Shown here one piece after another: positions 5,918 to 8,508 of a stretch of 8,508 nt of DNA. Each line of letters begins with the position of its first letter. Within the stretch, counting starts at the first letter, position 1. A program made the position numbers and the translations under genes. Origin of the DNA: Ghiorsea sp. (lineage in GTDB: Bacteria; Pseudomonadota; Zetaproteobacteria; Mariprofundales; Mariprofundaceae). The stretch spans positions 1 through 8,508 of the forward strand of contig JAJFLD010000163.1 in the NCBI GenBank assembly GCA_021772875.1. Reading direction: 5' to 3'. The notes beneath the pieces are model-generated. The model saw nothing but the letters and a program-made list of their open reading frames with translations, did not search any database and had not been told where the DNA came from.

Positions 5918-6442
5918 ATGGCTGATGAGAAAGCAGAAGAAAAAAAAGAAGAAAAGAAATCATCGGGTGGTTTGTTGCCTATTATCAATTTAGTGCTGTT
6001 GTTGTTGGTGTTGGCAGTTGGTGGTTTTATTGCTTGGAAAATTGTGAGCGCGGAATCAACCGCACCTGCCACACAAGAAGAATCGGAATCAACTGAAGTG
6101 ATCGAAATGCCTGTGGCTGAAGATATAGACCCTTTGGCAGTGCCTGTGTTTGTTGATATTGCAGATGTGACCATCAACTTAGCCGACACAGATGTGAGCA
6201 GATTTCTACGCGCCAAGATTAAGTTAGAGCTACACAGTGAAGAATCACAACTGCGTATAGAACAATATAAAATTAAAATTGATGATATGATTATTACACT
6301 GCTTTCAAGCAAAACATTTGCGGAGATTCGTACCCCGCAGGGAAAATATGATTTAAAAGAAGATATTGTGTATCGCATCAACCGTTTGGTTGGCGGAAAA
6401 CCTGTGAAAAATATGTACTTCACCGATTTTGTTTCGCAATGA
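5918..6442 (+). CDS. fliL: Flagellar basal body-associated protein FliL
   Basis: This 174-residue inner-membrane protein associates with the stator around the basal body and supports torque at high load. The N-terminal tail is very rich in Lys and Glu (residues 3-14). One membrane helix follows (about 18-44), then an acidic linker (52-71) and the periplasmic FliL domain. Family marks are VPVFVDIADVTINLAD (75-90), RFLRAKIKLEL (95-105), DDMIITLLSSKT (122-133), DLKEDIVYRIN (145-155) and the C-terminal YFTDFVSQ. The start is supported by GAGGAG eight bases upstream, the first clear internal ribosome site after motA. The 26-base gap before it is the largest in the operon. Its 3' end overlaps fliM by four bases (ATGA). 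Confidence 0.95.
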   Translation: MADEKAEEKKEEKKSSGGLLPIINLVLLLLVLAVGGFIAWKIVSAESTAPATQEESESTEVIEMPVAEDIDPLAVPVFVDIADVTINLADTDVSRFLRAKIKLELHSEESQLRIEQYKIKIDDMIITLLSSKTFAEIRTPQGKYDLKEDIVYRINRLVGGKPVKNMYFTDFVSQ

Positions 6443-7473
6443 GCCAAAGCCCTGACATAGCAGCAGATGCAGCTGAACCTATCCTCGCACCAGAAGAGAT
6501 TGATGCATTGATGAAGGCGGTGGTGCCAAGTGAGCAGACAGATGCCATGTTTGCAACCCTGCCACCTGTTGCGCAACCGGAGCATGTAGAAGCCTTTAGT
6601 TTTGAAGCGACGGATCAGAATGGTCCAGACCGCTACCCCTTGTTTAGCCACTTGCAACAGCGCATGGCAGAAGCATTCAAAGAGCTTTGGGCAGAGGTGT
6701 TTCAGCGCGAAGTAAGCATAGAGACTGATGGTATAGAGCAGCGTGTTTATCAGGATATTTTAAAGGATGATGAGGTTAAACCACAAGTTTATTTTGTGTA
6801 TGAAGTGCCCGATTATGGGCGCATGGTTGTTGCATGTGAATTGGTATTGGTGATTGCATATATCGATGCGATGTTGGGTGGGCAGGGCGAGGCATTTGAT
6901 AATGTTGCCGACACGCTTTCACCCGTAGAGCTGCGTTTGGCAAGGCGCGTTGCCGCATCATTAGAGAAATTGCTGGCAGGCATGTGGAAACCCGTATGCG
7001 AGATGGAATACAGCTTATATAAAATCGAAGTTGAGGCACAGTTTTTGGCTGTTGCCGCGGCAAAAGAAATGTGTTTTTCAGTACAATTTGAAGTCGAATC
7101 CTCTGAAGAATCAGTTGGCTTAATCAGTTTACATTTTCCACGGACTTTCCTCGAACCTGTGTTGGATAAACTACGCACAGTAGACTCAGATGAAACCAAA
7201 ATCATGGATGCCGAGTGGGCGAAACGATTGGAAAAAAGCATTGCTCAGGTGCCGCTTCTTGCCCGCTTAGAATTTGGGCAATGCCATTTAGATATTCAAC
7301 AATTTTTAGCGTTAAGAGCAGGTGACTTTTTACCACTTCGTAAAAATGAACACGACCCGGCAACGCTTTGGGTGAGTTCATCACCCATGTTTGAGGCCAT
7401 GCCAGGCAGTCAAGATGGGCAGCTGGCGGCAGAGCTACTCGCACCCTTAAGCCAAGAGAACAGGGAGATTTAG
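6439..7473 (+). CDS. fliM: Flagellar motor switch protein FliM
   Basis: This 344-residue cytoplasmic C-ring protein links chemotaxis to motor direction. The N-terminal segment ILAPEEIDALMKA (15-27) is the expected CheY-phosphate binding motif, so the motor is probably under chemotaxis control. The CheC-like middle domain (about 65-250) contains LGGQG at 146-150, the loop known as GGxG that touches FliG. The C-terminal FliN-like domain (about 262-335) includes VPLLARLEFG (271-280) and LRAGDFLPL (292-300). Length is normal (about 320-345 in the family), but the middle domain looks divergent from the E. coli sequence. It overlaps fliL by four bases and abuts fliN, the usual L-M-N order, so stoichiometry is probably tuned by coupled translation. 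Confidence 0.94.
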   Translation: MSQSPDIAADAAEPILAPEEIDALMKAVVPSEQTDAMFATLPPVAQPEHVEAFSFEATDQNGPDRYPLFSHLQQRMAEAFKELWAEVFQREVSIETDGIEQRVYQDILKDDEVKPQVYFVYEVPDYGRMVVACELVLVIAYIDAMLGGQGEAFDNVADTLSPVELRLARRVAASLEKLLAGMWKPVCEMEYSLYKIEVEAQFLAVAAAKEMCFSVQFEVESSEESVGLISLHFPRTFLEPVLDKLRTVDSDETKIMDAEWAKRLEKSIAQVPLLARLEFGQCHLDIQQFLALRAGDFLPLRKNEHDPATLWVSSSPMFEAMPGSQDGQLAAELLAPLSQENREI

Positions 7474-7803
7474 ATGACGGACACAGCAGACGAAAGCAAC
7501 CCTACATCAGTGCAAAAGCCTGATGCTGAAAGCAGCAGTTCGAAAGTAAACCTTGAAGCGATTATGCATGTGCCACTGGATATCAGTGTTGAGCTAGGCC
7601 GCGTGCAATTGCCCTTACATGTGGTGTCACGTTTGCATCGGGGCATGGTTTTGGATTTGAAAAAAGAGGCCAATGCAGAAGTTGATATTTTGGCCAATGG
7701 CCGTGTGTTTGCCCGAGGCGAAGTGGTCTCTGCTGATGGTAAACTTGGGGTGCGTGTGGTTGAGGTTGTGCCACAAGGCGACCGTATTCAGAGCTTGTCG
7801 TAA
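7474..7803 (+). CDS. fliN: Flagellar motor switch protein FliN
   Basis: This 109-residue cytoplasmic C-ring protein would form the lower ring with the FliM C-terminus and serve as a docking site for export complexes bound to FliH. The first 25 or so residues are polar and disordered-looking. The SpoA (surface presentation of antigens) domain follows: VPLDISVELGRVQL (33-46), a central LHRGMVLDL (54-62), the very typical VDILANGRVFARGEVV (70-85) and LGVRVVEVV (91-99). The ATG directly follows the TAG of fliM, and AGGGAG sits six bases upstream (7462-7467), so it can be initiated independently as well as by coupling. Length is normal for short FliN proteins. Confidence 0.95.
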   Translation: MTDTADESNPTSVQKPDAESSSSKVNLEAIMHVPLDISVELGRVQLPLHVVSRLHRGMVLDLKKEANAEVDILANGRVFARGEVVSADGKLGVRVVEVVPQGDRIQSLS

Positions 7804-7808
7804 ACATC

Positions 7809-8102
7809 ATGCAAGAGACAGGTTTTGTTGCCATGATGGCACAATCAATAGGCGCATTGGCTTTGGTTTTAGCTATATTTGCAGGGCTTGTTTGGGCGCT
7901 GCGTCGCTTTCAAGATAAAGTGATTCCGCATAAAAGTGGGCAAATGCAAGTGGTGCAACGTTTGCACCTTGATGGCAAAAACAGTGTGATTGAAATTCAA
8001 CATGGGCAACAACATTACCTTTTGGGGGTTGGTATCAATGGGGTGCAAAAAATAGCAGAGGTTGAAGCTGTGCAAGCAAGCAATGGTCAAGATGATGCGT
8101 AG
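7809..8102 (+). CDS. fliO: Flagellar biosynthetic protein FliO (short form)
   Basis: This 97-residue bitopic membrane protein assists assembly of the FliP ring in the flagellar export gate. It has one membrane helix (about 10-31, ending WALRRF) followed by the small cytoplasmic domain seen in FliO: MQVVQRLHLDGKNSVIEIQ (46-64) and HYLLGVG (69-75). FliO is poorly conserved, so placement between fliN and fliP supports the call as much as the sequence does. The ATG at 7809 lies five bases after the fliN stop without a clear Shine-Dalgarno, suggesting coupling. Its last 11 bases overlap the start of fliP. Confidence 0.88.
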   Translation: MQETGFVAMMAQSIGALALVLAIFAGLVWALRRFQDKVIPHKSGQMQVVQRLHLDGKNSVIEIQHGQQHYLLGVGINGVQKIAEVEAVQASNGQDDA

Positions 8103-8508
8103 TTTCATGCTGTTGGCCCTGCTTTTGTTGCCCACATCTGTATTTGCAGTTGATGTGCCAACCTTATCCATCAGTTTGGGTGAAACGGAAGACCCTGAGT
8201 CTTGGTTCACGGGCTTAAAAATTATTGCCGCACTCACCGTGCTAGCCCTTGCACCATCCATTTTGGTGATGATGACTTCATTTACCCGCATTTTGATTGT
8301 GTTTGCTTTCTTGCGACAAGCCTTGGGTACCCAACAGAGCCCACCGACACAAATTTTGGTGGGATTGGCATTGTTTATGACTATTTTTATCATGATGCCA
8401 GTATGGAATACGATTGATAGCACAGCTTTAACACCATATTTGAATGAAGAAATCAGCCAATCAGAAGCCATGGATAAAGCCATTGACCCTTTACGTAGCT
8501 TTATGCTG
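8092..8508 (+). CDS. fliP: Flagellar export gate protein FliP (N-terminal part, cut by window edge)
   Basis: The frame stays open from ATG 8092 to the right edge, giving 139 residues, a little over half of a typical FliP of about 245. FliP forms the core of the type III export gate with FliQ and FliR. Like other FliP proteins it begins with a cleavable signal peptide (hydrophobic 6-13, likely cleavage after VFA at 19). The strongly conserved first membrane block follows: LTVLALAPSILVMMTSFTRI (48-67), then IVFAFLRQALGTQQSPPTQ (69-87) and LALFMTIFIMMPVW (92-105). ATG codons at 8092 and 8095 are both possible; a third at 8107 would leave the signal without its arginine. The start lies inside fliO, so translation is probably coupled. 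fliQ, fliR and flhB would be expected to follow. Confidence 0.94.
   Translation, partial: MMRSFMLLALLLLPTSVFAVDVPTLSISLGETEDPESWFTGLKIIAALTVLALAPSILVMMTSFTRILIVFAFLRQALGTQQSPPTQILVGLALFMTIFIMMPVWNTIDSTALTPYLNEEISQSEAMDKAIDPLRSFML

Noticed and set aside
5776..6657. Long open frame on the minus strand (293 codons) across the second motB, fliL and fliM
   Set aside because: It lies wholly antisense to three clearly recognisable flagellar genes, has a Ser/Cys-rich low-quality sequence with no family resemblance, and has no sensible ribosome site.
7869..8483. Open frame of 204 codons on the minus strand across fliO and fliP
   Set aside because: It is the antisense shadow of fliO and of the conserved FliP coding region; the FliP frame has a signal peptide and family motifs, while this one has none.

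Overview
The window reads as chromosomal DNA from a motile, flagellated Gram-negative proteobacterium. By eye the base composition is moderate to slightly AT-rich. Three things point that way: a sigma-54 type promoter in front of flagellar genes, a PomA-like (Vibrio sodium-type) stator subunit, and an exported multihaem cytochrome c. A marine gamma- or zetaproteobacterium would fit, but this is a guess from style. No RNA gene, CRISPR array, insertion sequence or other mobile element is visible, and codon style looks even across the window.

Region 1 (1-1172, + strand) holds the 3' part of a peptide/nickel-type ABC transporter operon: the C-terminal third or so of a DppB/OppB-type permease, overlapped by a complete DppC/OppC-type permease. 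The binding protein and ATPases are not in view.

Region 2 (3440 down to 1169, - strand) is a compact three-gene cluster transcribed SpoIIAA/STAS-like protein -> exported triheme cytochrome c -> NADPH-dependent FMN reductase family protein. It converges on the transporter operon with stop codons that overlap. No dehydrogenase partner for the cytochrome is present.

Region 3 (3441-3647) is a 207-base divergent intergenic region. It carries a strong sigma-54 (-24/-12) promoter match facing right and a weaker sigma-70-like candidate facing left.

Region 4 (3648-8508, + strand) is a tightly packed flagellar operon: motA - motB (first) - motB (second) - fliL - fliM - fliN - fliO - fliP, running off the right edge inside fliP. 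Gaps are from -11 to +26 bases, so one transcript from the sigma-54 promoter probably makes the stator (MotA plus two different MotB-type proteins), its partner FliL, the C-ring switch proteins FliM and FliN, and the first export-gate proteins FliO and FliP.

The most unusual point is the pair of MotB paralogues. The second keeps the essential ion-binding aspartate at residue 24 (the same number as in Vibrio PomB). The first carries glutamate at exactly that position in an otherwise alignable membrane helix. With one motA and two motB-like genes co-transcribed, a mixed A5-B-B' stator with two different ion-binding carboxylates is a testable possibility.
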